A stretch of DNA of 16,921 nt from HGM04593 sp045634085 (GTDB lineage: Bacteria; Bacteroidota; Bacteroidia; Bacteroidales; Bacteroidaceae): positions 1 through 16,921 of the forward strand of contig JAZQZM010000007.1 in the NCBI GenBank assembly GCA_045634085.1, written 5' to 3'. The translations under genes and the position numbers were made by a program. Within the stretch, counting starts at the first letter, position 1; each line of letters starts with the position of its first letter. Positions 8,923-16,220 of this stretch are shown in pieces. The notes beneath the pieces were generated by a model that was not told the DNA's origin, made no database searches, and saw only the letters and a list, made by a program, of their open reading frames with translations.

Positions 8923-8930
8923 CGAAGATA
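8923..8930 (-). promoter_or_regulatory. Possible -7 element for the GH20-protease unit
   Basis: The complement reads TATCTTCG, one base away from TAnnTTTG, 22 bp before the GH20 start codon. No TTTG-like -33 stands at the right distance, so the call is weak. It lies in the divergent 117-bp space shared with the ABC transporter promoter. Confidence 0.35.
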
Positions 8931-8960
8931 AGTATTTTTTTGAAAAAAATATTGAATTCA

Positions 8961-8993
8961 TTTGGAAAGTAGAATGAAGGTGCTTTATATTTG
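8961..8993 (+). promoter_or_regulatory. Bacteroidota-type promoter of the ABC transporter-repressor operon
   Basis: TTTG at 8961-8964 and TATATTTG at 8986-8993 are separated by 21 bp, matching the primary sigma factor promoter of Bacteroidota. Transcription should start near 9000, so the leader is only about 20 nt and no Shine-Dalgarno site is seen. Confidence 0.8.
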
Positions 8994-8995
8994 TG

Positions 8996-9017
8996 GTGTA
9001 CTAATAAACTAATACAC
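8996..9017 (+). promoter_or_regulatory. Putative YtrA-type operator (GTGTA-N12-TACAC)
   Basis: A perfect 5-bp inverted repeat, GTGTA (8996-9000) and TACAC (9013-9017), covers the predicted transcription start and ends one base before the ATG. B. subtilis YtrA is known to bind AGTGTA-13 bp-TACACT in its own promoter region, so both half-sites are nearly the same here, with a 12-bp gap. The spacer also carries a direct repeat ACTAATA (9000-9006, 9008-9014). The regulator encoded at the end of this operon is YtrA-like, so autorepression is a natural inference. Confidence 0.6.
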
Positions 9018-9018
9018 T

Positions 9019-9819
9019 ATGATTGAAGTCAAGAATTTGTCTTTTGCGTATTCCAAGGAGATGGTGCTCGATGATATAAGCACCACCTTTGCTCAGGGAA
9101 AGATATATGGTCTGCTCGGTGCCAATGGTGTCGGTAAGAGTACCATGTTCAAACTATTGTGCGGCTTGTTGACAACGAAGTATGGAACTATTGATATTGA
9201 CGGATATTCGCCTGTAGGCCGCAAACCGGGTTTCCTGTCAAAGATATATTATGTGCCCGAGGATTTTGAGGGACCGGACATGGTTGTTGGGAACTTTGCT
9301 TACGGCATGGCTCCGTTCTATCCGAATTTCGATGCAGAACTGCTTGCCGGGCTATTCAAGGATTTTGAGATTGATGCCAATCGTAAGTTTACATCGCTTT
9401 CGCTGGGTCAGCGTAAGAGGGCGATTCTTGCGATTGCACTTGCCATGAAGACCGATTATCTTTTTCTTGACGAGCCTACCAATGGTCTCGATATTCCAAC
9501 CAAGGCTCTGTTCCGTAAGGTGGTGGCTGCTGCAATGGATGACAGACGTACCATAATAATATCTACTCACCAGGTAAGGGATGTGGAGAATCTGCTCGAC
9601 CATATAATGTTGCTTGATAAGCGTGCTGTGCTGCTCGACAAGAGTGTGGGCGATTTACAGCGTGAGTACAGGTTTGAGGTTTCGGCGTCAGCACCTGCCG
9701 ATGCCCTTTATGTGGAGCCCGGACTTGGCGGATGCTGTTCGATAAGCCCTAACAATACAGGAGAAGAGAGCCGCATAAACATAGAACTGCTGTTCAATTA
9801 TATAAACTCTAAAAAGTAA
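9019..9819 (+). CDS. ABC transporter ATP-binding protein (YtrB-like)
   Basis: A cytoplasmic ATPase of 266 residues that would power the membrane protein encoded next to it. Motifs visible: Walker A GANGVGKS (34-41), the ABC signature as LSLGQ (127-131), Walker B YLFLDEP (147-153), D-loop NGLD and the H-loop histidine in STHQ (184). After about residue 200 comes a divergent C-terminal region of the kind seen in ABC-2 type ATPases. The stop lies 5 bp before the permease start, and a GntR regulator ends the operon, as in YtrA-controlled transporters that respond to cell-wall stress in Firmicutes. The substrate cannot be read from the sequence. Confidence 0.93.
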   Translation: MIEVKNLSFAYSKEMVLDDISTTFAQGKIYGLLGANGVGKSTMFKLLCGLLTTKYGTIDIDGYSPVGRKPGFLSKIYYVPEDFEGPDMVVGNFAYGMAPFYPNFDAELLAGLFKDFEIDANRKFTSLSLGQRKRAILAIALAMKTDYLFLDEPTNGLDIPTKALFRKVVAAAMDDRRTIIISTHQVRDVENLLDHIMLLDKRAVLLDKSVGDLQREYRFEVSASAPADALYVEPGLGGCCSISPNNTGEESRINIELLFNYINSKK

Positions 9820-9824
9820 AGATT

Positions 9825-10595
9825 ATGAACGATGTATTCAGTTTTGGCCGTTTTGCCAAGCTTTTCAGATATGAGTGTATAAATTATCTTCCACGCCACA
9901 TAAAGGGTATGGCTGTATATTCGGGTATGATTGTACTTTTTTGGCTCTTTACCTGGACCATGAATACGGAAATGACAGACAGGGCGCCTTTTGTGGGATT
10001 TCTGTTCTATGTAGCCGTGGCACTGGCACCTTATTTTGTGTATGGTGAGTTCAATCACCGCAAAAGGGGCTACAACTATGCAATGCTGCCGGCAAGTGTT
10101 CTTGAAAAGTTCCTCTCGATGCTGCTTATGTGTCTGGTTGTAATTCCGGTTCTCACATATCTGTTGCTAAGCTTCACTGATGCTGCGTTATATTGTGCAT
10201 CATATATCGGTGGCGGCAAGTTTACAGGATTGGTGTTCTACAATCCTTTCACTGATGACATTTTTTTAATGGGTAACTATAACTGGTTGGAAAATATCCT
10301 GATTCTTACAGGTACCGTGTCATATATAATGATGTTCAATGCACTGTTCCGCAGGTTCAAGATTGTAAAGAGTATGATAGCGCATGTGTTGTTGACTTTC
10401 CTGTTGCAGATTGGGGCGTTCTTGACTGTCCTCCTTTTCACATTTGACTTCTTCGATTTGTCAGATATTGGCCTGCTCTTAGAAAATTACGAGGGTAAAA
10501 CAATATACCATGCACTTATCGTCAGTTTCACGCTTCTCTCAATCCTTGTATTGCAGACAATAGTATATCTGCGTATAAAGAAAGTCAATTATTGA
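9825..10595 (+). CDS. ABC-2 type permease-like membrane protein, six predicted helices
   Basis: A 256-residue hydrophobic protein with six probable membrane segments at about 29-46, 55-75, 95-118, 157-175, 184-207 and 228-248. The N-terminus (FAKLFRYECINYLPRHIKG) resembles the amphipathic entry helix of ABC-2 permeases, and the basic LRIKKVNY tail would stay in the cytoplasm. Similarity to named permeases is too low for me to assign a substrate. It starts 5 bp after the ATPase gene and its stop lies 2 bp before the regulator's ATG, so translation of the three is tightly linked. Likely forms the membrane half of an exporter or of a stress-sensing transporter with the ATPase. Confidence 0.85.
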   Translation: MNDVFSFGRFAKLFRYECINYLPRHIKGMAVYSGMIVLFWLFTWTMNTEMTDRAPFVGFLFYVAVALAPYFVYGEFNHRKRGYNYAMLPASVLEKFLSMLLMCLVVIPVLTYLLLSFTDAALYCASYIGGGKFTGLVFYNPFTDDIFLMGNYNWLENILILTGTVSYIMMFNALFRRFKIVKSMIAHVLLTFLLQIGAFLTVLLFTFDFFDLSDIGLLLENYEGKTIYHALIVSFTLLSILVLQTIVYLRIKKVNY

Positions 10596-10597
10596 TT

Positions 10598-10942
10598 ATG
10601 GAATACAGTGGAGATAAACCTATCTATCTGCAGAATTTTGACTTCATGCAGGAGAAAATAGTCAACGGAGAATGGCTTGAAGAGGACCGTATACCTTCGG
10701 TGCGTGAAATGGGAGCTAATCTTGGAGTGAATCCTAACACTATTGCACGTTCCTATCAGTTGCTTGAGCAACAGGAGATAATATACAACAAGCGCGGGCT
10801 CGGATACTATGTCAAGGAGGGTGCCGTTGAACGGATTAAGGAGAATGTAAAAAAAGAGTTCATTGATAATGAATTGCCTAAGTTCAAAGCTAAGGCTTTG
10901 ATGCTGGGGATTACGAAGGAGGAGCTGATGAAGCTGCTGTAA
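10598..10942 (+). CDS. GntR-family transcriptional regulator, YtrA subfamily
   Basis: A small DNA-binding repressor of 114 residues. Residues about 1-75 are a GntR winged helix (PIYLQNFDFMQEKIVNGEW, then RIPSVREMGANLGVNPNTIARSYQLLEQQ, then a wing with RGLGYYV). Only about 40 residues follow, forming a short helical dimerisation tail (ERIKENVKKEFI...LGITKEELMKLL), which is typical of the YtrA subfamily, lacking a ligand-binding domain of FadR or HutC type. I chose ATG at 10598; a TTG at 10592 would add two residues and overlap the permease. It is last in the ABC operon, and an inverted repeat like the known YtrA operator lies at the operon's start, so it probably represses its own operon. The inducing signal is unknown. 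Confidence 0.93.
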   Translation: MEYSGDKPIYLQNFDFMQEKIVNGEWLEEDRIPSVREMGANLGVNPNTIARSYQLLEQQEIIYNKRGLGYYVKEGAVERIKENVKKEFIDNELPKFKAKALMLGITKEELMKLL

Positions 10943-10945
10943 ATA

Positions 10946-10989
10946 ATACGTAAAAAGAGTGAACCGCACGGTTCACTCTTTTTACGTAT
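10946..10989. terminator. Bidirectional intrinsic terminator between gntR and metA
   Basis: Two perfect 21-bp arms (10946-10966 and 10969-10989) with 2 bases between them; in RNA the loop would open to about 4-6 nt. The core GTGAACC/GGTTCAC is flanked by A5 on the left and T5 on the right, so the hairpin carries a U-tract in both directions. It starts 3 bases after the gntR stop, and its last base is the first base of the metA stop codon complement. It can therefore end both convergent transcripts. Confidence 0.9.
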
Positions 10990-11864
10990 CAACTGCAATA
11001 ACTTCTCAGCCAGTTGCCGAAGAGTCTCTGTGCAGTGTGCTGCCACAGGTTGACCGGTTCGTTGGCGGGGTTGCCGTCGCGGTAGTAGTTAAGCGGCAAC
11101 TCAATGGGCAGTCCCTTTGCCACGTCGCGCTTGTACTCGCCGTCAAGGGTGTAGAGTGCATACTCGGAGTGTCCGGTAATGAAAAAATCGCGTGTGCCTT
11201 TCTCCTGCATTATGTATACTCCCGAGAGTTCACTCTCCGACAGCAGTTCAATCCTGTCGCATGCGACTACATCCTCACGGTGTATGGCTGTGTGGCGGCT
11301 GTGCGGTACGTATATGGTACTCTCCAGCCCATTGAACAGCGGATGCTCGGGGCGTGCGATGCTGTGCGGGAATATGCCGAACATCTTTGCCGGGAGAAGG
11401 TGTTTCTGTATGCCGAACTTCTGGTACAGGCCTGCCTGAGCTGCCCAGCAGATGAAGAGGGTAGAGGTGACGTTGGTCTTGGCCCATGCGAAGATTTCGC
11501 ACAGTTCGGGCCAGTAGGTTACCTCCTCGAACTCTATCTTCTCAATGGGCGCGCCGGTTATAATGAGTCCGTCGAAATGTTCTCCCTTGAGCTGGCTGAA
11601 CGCCTTGTAGTAGCGATTCATGTGTTCGGGGCTTGCATGCTTAGGCGTGTGGGTGTCGAGCTTCATAAGTGTGAACTCGACCTCCTCGCCTGTTGCTGCG
11701 AACAGGCGTATGAAGTCGGCCTCGGTGGTCTCCTTCATGGGCATGATGTTGAGCAGTGCTATGCGATAGGTTTCCGCGGTGGATTCCTTAAGAATCTCTA
11801 CCGCGTTACCTTCGTTTATTACTGCTTGCAGTGCCGGCAAGCCGGCAGGAACTTTCAGAGGCAT
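10989..11864 (-). CDS. metA: Homoserine O-acyltransferase MetA, probably acetyl-CoA type
   Basis: Acylates the hydroxyl of L-homoserine, the first dedicated step of methionine synthesis; cytoplasmic. The 291-residue length and the MPLKVP start fit the family. Landmarks, each offset by 3 from E. coli MetA: Lys44, catalytic Cys139 (LFICWAAQAGL), His232 and Glu234 (TGHSEY). At residue 108 there is Glu (TGAPIE); in studied members Glu here goes with acetyl-CoA and Gly with succinyl-CoA, so the product is probably O-acetyl-homoserine despite the usual 'succinyltransferase' label. It lies behind the M13 peptidase gene with a 112-bp repeat-rich gap; no TAnnTTTG promoter and no SAM riboswitch fold were recognised there. 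It ends in the terminator shared with gntR. Confidence 0.95.
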   Translation of the reverse strand: MPLKVPAGLPALQAVINEGNAVEILKESTAETYRIALLNIMPMKETTEADFIRLFAATGEEVEFTLMKLDTHTPKHASPEHMNRYYKAFSQLKGEHFDGLIITGAPIEKIEFEEVTYWPELCEIFAWAKTNVTSTLFICWAAQAGLYQKFGIQKHLLPAKMFGIFPHSIARPEHPLFNGLESTIYVPHSRHTAIHREDVVACDRIELLSESELSGVYIMQEKGTRDFFITGHSEYALYTLDGEYKRDVAKGLPIELPLNYYRDGNPANEPVNLWQHTAQRLFGNWLRSYCS

Positions 11865-11871
11865 GGTTTAT

Positions 11872-11935
11872 GTAAAAACTGAAAACTTGAAACTGAAAAG
11901 TGAAAGGTTGAAACTTGAAACTGAAAGGTGAAAGG
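11872..11935. repeat. Short tandem ~7-nt repeats (TTTCAnn on minus strand) upstream of metA
   Basis: Read on the minus strand, about eight imperfect units follow each other: TTTCACC, TTTCAGT, TTCAAGT, TTCAACC, TTTCACT, TTTCAGT, TTCAAGT, TTTCAGT, then TTTTACA. They fill the leader directly before metA. Similar heptad strings are common between genes in Bacteroidota genomes; their role is not established. The same word type occurs in the spacer at 6775-6849. Confidence 0.75.
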
Positions 11936-11969
11936 GGGAAACTTGTGAATGTTTCTCCCTTCTCCTTTC
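11923..11969 (-). terminator. Long imperfect hairpin between M13 peptidase gene and metA
   Basis: Arms of 20 and 19 nt (11923-11942 and 11951-11969) pair with one mismatch, one bulged base and one G-U pair around an 8-nt loop (11943-11950). On the minus strand it lies soon after the peptidase stop. The run after it is mixed C/T (TTTCACC), so termination would be partial; on the plus strand it would be followed by TTGTTTTTT. A role as attenuator or mRNA-end stabiliser is equally possible. Confidence 0.45.
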
Positions 11970-11976
11970 TTGTTTT

Positions 11977-14004
11977 TTACCAGATGTTCAGACGTTCCTC
12001 TTGTGGCACGAACATTGGGCTCTCCTCGGTGATGCCGAATGCCTCGTACCATGCATCGATGTGCGGGAGTGTGCCGTTAACTCTCCAGCGTGAGAGTGAG
12101 TGTACATCACTCTTGGTGAGGTTGCGGATCTCCTCATCGCGTACGTGGCCGGCCCACACTCCTGAATATGAGAGGAAGAAACGCTGCTCGGCTGTCAGTC
12201 CCTCAATCTGGGGCAACGGATTCTCCTTTGTCGCGTTGCGGAACGCCTGGAGTGAAATCATGATACCGCCGTGGTCGGCAATGTTCTCGCCCAATGTAAG
12301 CTTGCCGTTGGCGTTGAGGCCCGGGAGAACCTCTATTTTGTCGAAGAAGTCTACAATGACCTGTGTGCGTTCGTTGAACTTGGCTGCATCCTCATCGGTC
12401 CACCAGTTTGCGAAGTTGCCGTCCTTGTCGAACTGACGGCCCTGGTCGTCGAAACCGTGGGTCATCTCATGGCCGATTACAACGCCTATGGCACCATAGT
12501 TGAAAGCGTCGTCCTCCTCCATGTCAAAGAATGGGTACTGGAGGATACCTGCGGGGAAGCAGATTTCGTTTGTTGTGGGGTTGTAGTATGCATTTACAGT
12601 CTGTGGTGTCATGTGCCACTCCTCGCGGTCTACTGGCTTGCCCCACTTCTCCTCGATGTGCTTCTTCCAACCGAATTCTGACATGTTGCGGCAGTTCTCG
12701 GCATAGCTGAGTGCTGGGTCAATGGTGAGTGCGCTGTAGTCGTCCCACTTGTCGGGGTAACCAATCTTTACTGTGAAGGTGTTCAGCTTTTCGTGAGCAG
12801 CCTTTTTGGTAATGTCACTCATCCACTCCTGTGCGTCGATGCGTTCGCCAAGTGCGGTCTGCAGGTTCTTTACAAGCTCTGTCATGCGTTCCTTTGCTGC
12901 AGGTGGGAAATACTTGGCTACATACAACTGGCCAATGACGTCGCCCAGTGCACCGTCAACAGCGCTTACTGCACGTTTCCAACGTGGCTGCTGAACCTTC
13001 TTACCACTCAATACTGTGCCGTAGAATGCGAATGTCTCCTCTTCGATGGCGTCGTTAAGTTCGTTTGATGTTGAACGGATGATGCGCCACTCAAGATAAG
13101 CCTTGATGTCGGCAAACGGTGTGTCGTTGATGATGGCTGCTACCTCCTTGATTGCCTCGGGGTGGGCAAGGTTGAGTATCTCGATGCCGTTGATGCCAAG
13201 GATGCTGTAGTATGTGTCCCAATCGATGCCGGGGATTGTCTTCTTGAGCTCGTCATACGACATCTTGTGATAGCTGTTCATGGGGTCGCGGCGTTCTACG
13301 CGGCTCAGGTGCTTTGCTGCAAGGCGTGTCTCGATTGTCATTACTGCTTCCATCTTCTTCGCTGCCTCCTTGTCGCTGTTACCGAATAGCTTGAACATGT
13401 TCACTACATGCTCGCGGAACTTGGTACGTATGTTGGCTGCGACTTCGCTGTCCTCGCTGTAATACTCCTTCTCAGAGAGTGAAAGGCCTCCCTGGTAGAT
13501 GCCGAGCTGGTTGGCGTTGCTGTCCATGATGTCGGTGCCGATACCTGTGCCGAAGAAACTGCCAAGACCTACACGGTAGTTCTGTGCAATCAAAGGAATG
13601 ATTTCACTCTTCTCCTTCATTGCTGCAATTGCATCGATATATGGCTTTACCGGTGCTACGCCCTCGCTGTTGCGGCGTGTGCTGTCCATTACAAGCTTGT
13701 ATAGGTCGCCAACCTTCTGTGCGTTGCTGCCCGGTTCATTCTCCTTGGCTGCCTGCTCGAGCACAAGCTCCTTGAGCTGTTCGCGGTTCTTCTCGCGTAG
13801 GGCGTCGAACTGGCCGTAGCGTGCGTACTCGTCGGTTATGGGGTTGGCATTCTGCCATCCGCCTGTTGCATACTGGAAAAAGTCGGTGCCCGGGTTCTGG
13901 GTTGTGTCCAGGTTGGCCATCAGTTTTGTTTCCATAGTTTCGTTGGTTGTGTTGCATGCGGCAAGGCCTATTGCCATTGCCGAGCAGATAATTAATTTTT
14001 TCAT
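11977..14004 (-). CDS. pepO: M13-family (neprilysin/PepO-like) zinc endopeptidase, lipoprotein
   Basis: A zinc metallopeptidase of 675 residues that cuts oligopeptides; predicted to sit in the cell envelope facing the periplasm or the outside. The signal peptide has a clean lipobox (LAAC, Cys17). The M13 N-domain covers about 35-420 (TDFFQYATGGW near 40-50) and the catalytic domain about 465-675. Zinc ligands and catalysis: His512, Glu513, His516 in GHEMTH and Glu573 in GENIADHGG, with Asp577. The substrate-binding NAYYNP is at 471-476, and the chain ends in RLNIW, the usual aromatic C-terminus but without the neprilysin CxxW cysteine. All expected motifs are present, so it should be active. 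The start codon lies 29 bp after the ABC-F stop, suggesting co-transcription. Confidence 0.95.
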   Translation of the reverse strand: MKKLIICSAMAIGLAACNTTNETMETKLMANLDTTQNPGTDFFQYATGGWQNANPITDEYARYGQFDALREKNREQLKELVLEQAAKENEPGSNAQKVGDLYKLVMDSTRRNSEGVAPVKPYIDAIAAMKEKSEIIPLIAQNYRVGLGSFFGTGIGTDIMDSNANQLGIYQGGLSLSEKEYYSEDSEVAANIRTKFREHVVNMFKLFGNSDKEAAKKMEAVMTIETRLAAKHLSRVERRDPMNSYHKMSYDELKKTIPGIDWDTYYSILGINGIEILNLAHPEAIKEVAAIINDTPFADIKAYLEWRIIRSTSNELNDAIEEETFAFYGTVLSGKKVQQPRWKRAVSAVDGALGDVIGQLYVAKYFPPAAKERMTELVKNLQTALGERIDAQEWMSDITKKAAHEKLNTFTVKIGYPDKWDDYSALTIDPALSYAENCRNMSEFGWKKHIEEKWGKPVDREEWHMTPQTVNAYYNPTTNEICFPAGILQYPFFDMEEDDAFNYGAIGVVIGHEMTHGFDDQGRQFDKDGNFANWWTDEDAAKFNERTQVIVDFFDKIEVLPGLNANGKLTLGENIADHGGIMISLQAFRNATKENPLPQIEGLTAEQRFFLSYSGVWAGHVRDEEIRNLTKSDVHSLSRWRVNGTLPHIDAWYEAFGITEESPMFVPQEERLNIW

Positions 14005-14033
14005 TTCTATTATTATAAGTTGTAATTTGTTCC

Positions 14034-15962
14034 TTAGCCTATACTGTCGAGCTCCTCCATGCTATTTTCCCACTCGGCAACAGCATCGTCGAGCTGCTTC
14101 TTGAGGGTTGCATACTTTGTGAAGTTCTCCTGTGTGCTTCCCTCGGCTGTACTCATCAGGGCCTCGAGTGCCGCAATTGCACCTTCGAGCTCGTTTATGG
14201 CTTTCTCGTTATCCTCGACCTGCTTCTCGAGCTTGCGGCGCTGTTTCTGAAGCTGCTTCTCGGCCTCGTAGCTGAGTCTGTTCTCGTTGGCTGGTCTTGT
14301 TGTCTCGCTTGCCTGTGTGGGGCTTTTTGTGAGTGAAAGGGCTTCGTTTATGTTGTTTGCATTCTTCTTTGCAAGGTAGTCGTATATGCCTCCAAGGTGT
14401 TCGCGTACCTTGCCCTCGCCGAACTCGTATACCTTTGTCACAAGGCCGTCAAGGAATTCGCGGTCGTGGCTCACAATGATTACCGTGCCGTCAAAATCGC
14501 GTATGGCCTCCTTGAGGACATCCTTTGACTGCATGTCGAGGTGGTTGGTGGGCTCGTCAAGAATGAGCAGGTTCATCTGGCGTAACAGCAGGCGTATCAT
14601 TGCCAGGCGACTTCTCTCACCGCCAGAGAGTACTTTGACCGGTTTGTCCGACGCTTCGCCACCGAACATGAATGCGCCGAGTATGTCGCGTATGCGCAGG
14701 CGTATGTCGCCGGTTGCAACGTTGTCTATAGTCTGGAACACAGTGAGGTTCTCGTCGAGCAACTGCGCTTCGTGTTGTGCAAAGTATGCTGTCTCTACGT
14801 TGTGTCCTATAGTTATGCTGCCGTTGTGGTCAAGTTCTCCAAGTATGCAGCGCACCATTGTGGTCTTACCCTCACCGTTGCGGCCTACGAATGCAACTTT
14901 CTCGCCACGGTTTATGGTGAAGTTGACGTTGCTGAACACGGTGTGGGTACCGAAACTCTTGGCTGTATCCTCGCATATGACCGGGTAGTTGCCGCTGCGT
15001 GTGGCTGGGGCGAATTTCAGTCTAAGGCGGCTGGTATCCTCCTCGTCAATCTCTATGGGAACCATCTTCTCGAGCTGTTTGATGCGGCTCTGCACCTGAA
15101 CGGCTTTGGTGGGTTTGTAGCGGAAACGTTCAATGAACTCCTTGGTATCGGCAATCTCCTTCTGCTGGTTTTCGTAGGCACGTATCTGCTGCTCGCGGCG
15201 TTCCTTGCGGGCCTCCATGAACTTGTCATATGGCAGCCTGTAGTCATATATTCTGCCGCAGGATATTTCAATGGTGCGGTTTGTCACAGCGTTGAGGAAG
15301 GCACGGTCGTGACTCACCAGCAGAACTGCGTTACCGCTGCGGGCCAGGAACTGCTCGAGCCACTGTATGCTCTCTATGTCGAGGTGATTGGTGGGCTCGT
15401 CGAGCAATAGTATGTCGGGGTGCTGCAAAAGCAGTTTGGCAAGCTCGATGCGCATGCGCCAGCCTCCGCTGAACTCTTTTGTGGGGCGTGTGAAGTCGGT
15501 ACGTGAGAAACCAAGACCCTGCAGTGTACGTTCAATCTCGGCCTCGTAATGGCTGCCGCCCATCATGGTGTACTGTTCGTTAAGGTGGGTATACTCCTCA
15601 ATGAGCTGGTGATAACTCTCGCTGTCGTAGTCATCGCGTTCGGCAAGCTCGTTGTTCATCCTCTCGAGGCGTGCTTCCATCTCGTGGATGTGCACGAATG
15701 CCTGCTCGGCCTCCTCGTAGACGGTACGTCCGTCAACATGGCGCATCACCTGGGGCAGGTAGCCGATGCTGAAATCCTTGGGCTTGGAAATGGTTCCCGA
15801 AGTGGGGGACTGTGTCCCAGCGATAATCTTCAGCAAAGTACTTTTGCCGGCACCGTTCTTGCCCACAAGTGCTATCCTGTCGCGCTTGTTTATGATGAAA
15901 CTGACATCGTGGAACAGGTTGGTTCCTCCAAAGTCGACCTGTATGTTGTCTATCGAAAGCAA
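14034..15962 (-). CDS. ABC-F family ATPase (ribosome-associated type), TTG start
   Basis: A soluble protein of 642 residues with two ATP-binding domains and no membrane segments; members act on the ribosome E-site region as translation factors or give antibiotic protection. Domain 1: Walker A GKNGAGKS (34-41), signature FSGGW, Walker B LLLDEPTNHLD. A helical linker (arm) with RFRYKPTKAVQVQSRIKQLEKM follows. Domain 2: Walker A GRNGEGKT, signature LSGGE, Walker B LILDEPTNHLD. A charged coiled-coil C-terminus (about 560-642) resembles the YdiF/Uup type. The frame begins with TTG (complement of 15960-15962), since TAA TAA stands in frame just upstream and the next ATG lies beyond Walker A; AATAGGA before it is a fair ribosome site. 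A housekeeping role is more likely than drug resistance. It leads the operon with the M13 peptidase. Confidence 0.93.
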   Translation of the reverse strand: MLSIDNIQVDFGGTNLFHDVSFIINKRDRIALVGKNGAGKSTLLKIIAGTQSPTSGTISKPKDFSIGYLPQVMRHVDGRTVYEEAEQAFVHIHEMEARLERMNNELAERDDYDSESYHQLIEEYTHLNEQYTMMGGSHYEAEIERTLQGLGFSRTDFTRPTKEFSGGWRMRIELAKLLLQHPDILLLDEPTNHLDIESIQWLEQFLARSGNAVLLVSHDRAFLNAVTNRTIEISCGRIYDYRLPYDKFMEARKERREQQIRAYENQQKEIADTKEFIERFRYKPTKAVQVQSRIKQLEKMVPIEIDEEDTSRLRLKFAPATRSGNYPVICEDTAKSFGTHTVFSNVNFTINRGEKVAFVGRNGEGKTTMVRCILGELDHNGSITIGHNVETAYFAQHEAQLLDENLTVFQTIDNVATGDIRLRIRDILGAFMFGGEASDKPVKVLSGGERSRLAMIRLLLRQMNLLILDEPTNHLDMQSKDVLKEAIRDFDGTVIIVSHDREFLDGLVTKVYEFGEGKVREHLGGIYDYLAKKNANNINEALSLTKSPTQASETTRPANENRLSYEAEKQLQKQRRKLEKQVEDNEKAINELEGAIAALEALMSTAEGSTQENFTKYATLKKQLDDAVAEWENSMEELDSIG

Positions 15963-16057
15963 AATTCCTATTTATTATATAATGTATAAAACCTCTTGAA
16001 TAATGTGGTGCAGCTCTTGATGTTGTTGCAAAATGCGGAACCCGTGTGCTGCGACCT
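15963..16057 (-). promoter_or_regulatory. ~95-nt leader of the ABC-F operon
   Basis: From the predicted transcription start near 16057 to the TTG start. It contains no ATG; one 18-codon frame opened by a TTG (about 16029, ends at TAA TAA before the gene) exists but has no ribosome site. The leader begins inside a palindrome GCGACC-TC-GGTCGC (16051-16064). Its length is unusual next to the short leaders of the neighbouring operons. Confidence 0.4.
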
Positions 16058-16063
16058 CGGTCG

Positions 16064-16095
16064 CAAAGGTAACGATTTAGGCCGATAATTGCAAC
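16064..16095 (-). promoter_or_regulatory. Promoter of the ABC-F/M13 operon
   Basis: On the minus strand, GTTG (complement of 16092-16095; one base off TTTG), 20 bp, then TACCTTTG (complement of 16064-16071), a full TAnnTTTG match and the commonest -7 form in Bacteroidota. The 6-bp-arm palindrome at 16051-16064 touches the -7 element and covers the start point. Confidence 0.75.
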
Positions 16096-16183
16096 TGCAA
16101 GGGCTTCCCGTGTGGGTGATAGGGCGCTTTTGACAAGTTTTCCAAAAGAATTTTATATTTTTTATGAAAAAAAATGAAAAAAG

Positions 16184-16215
16184 CTTGTGAGATTTATAAA
16201 ACGTTTCTATATTTG
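16184..16215 (+). promoter_or_regulatory. Promoter of the perR-rubrerythrin operon
   Basis: CTTG (16184-16187, one base off TTTG), 20 bp, TATATTTG (16208-16215, full TAnnTTTG match). Predicted start near 16222. The TATATTTG box is the same as that of the ABC operon promoter at 8986-8993. Confidence 0.75.
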
Positions 16216-16220
16216 CAATG

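Noticed and set aside
10592..10597. TTG start for the GntR regulator
   Set aside because: ATG two codons later fits the family's usual beginning and the gene spacing.
10959..11882. Long plus-strand open frame (307 codons) opposite metA
   Set aside because: It is antisense to a fully conserved MetA with all catalytic residues; the frame has no recognisable domain and overlaps the terminator hairpin.
11872..11935. CRISPR-like array
   Set aside because: Units are about 7 nt and contiguous, with no spacers and no cas genes nearby.
11865..11976. SAM riboswitch before metA
   Set aside because: The spacer is filled by heptad repeats and one simple hairpin; no multi-stem or pseudoknot aptamer pattern recognised.
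14034..15962. Antibiotic-resistance ABC-F (Vga/Lsa/OptrA type)
   Set aside because: The YdiF/Uup-like layout with a C-terminal coiled coil and a housekeeping promoter does not point to a resistance subtype; specificity cannot be read from sequence alone.
15975..16031. Leader peptide opened by TTG before the ABC-F gene
   Set aside because: 18 codons with no ATG and no ribosome site; noted only as part of the leader.
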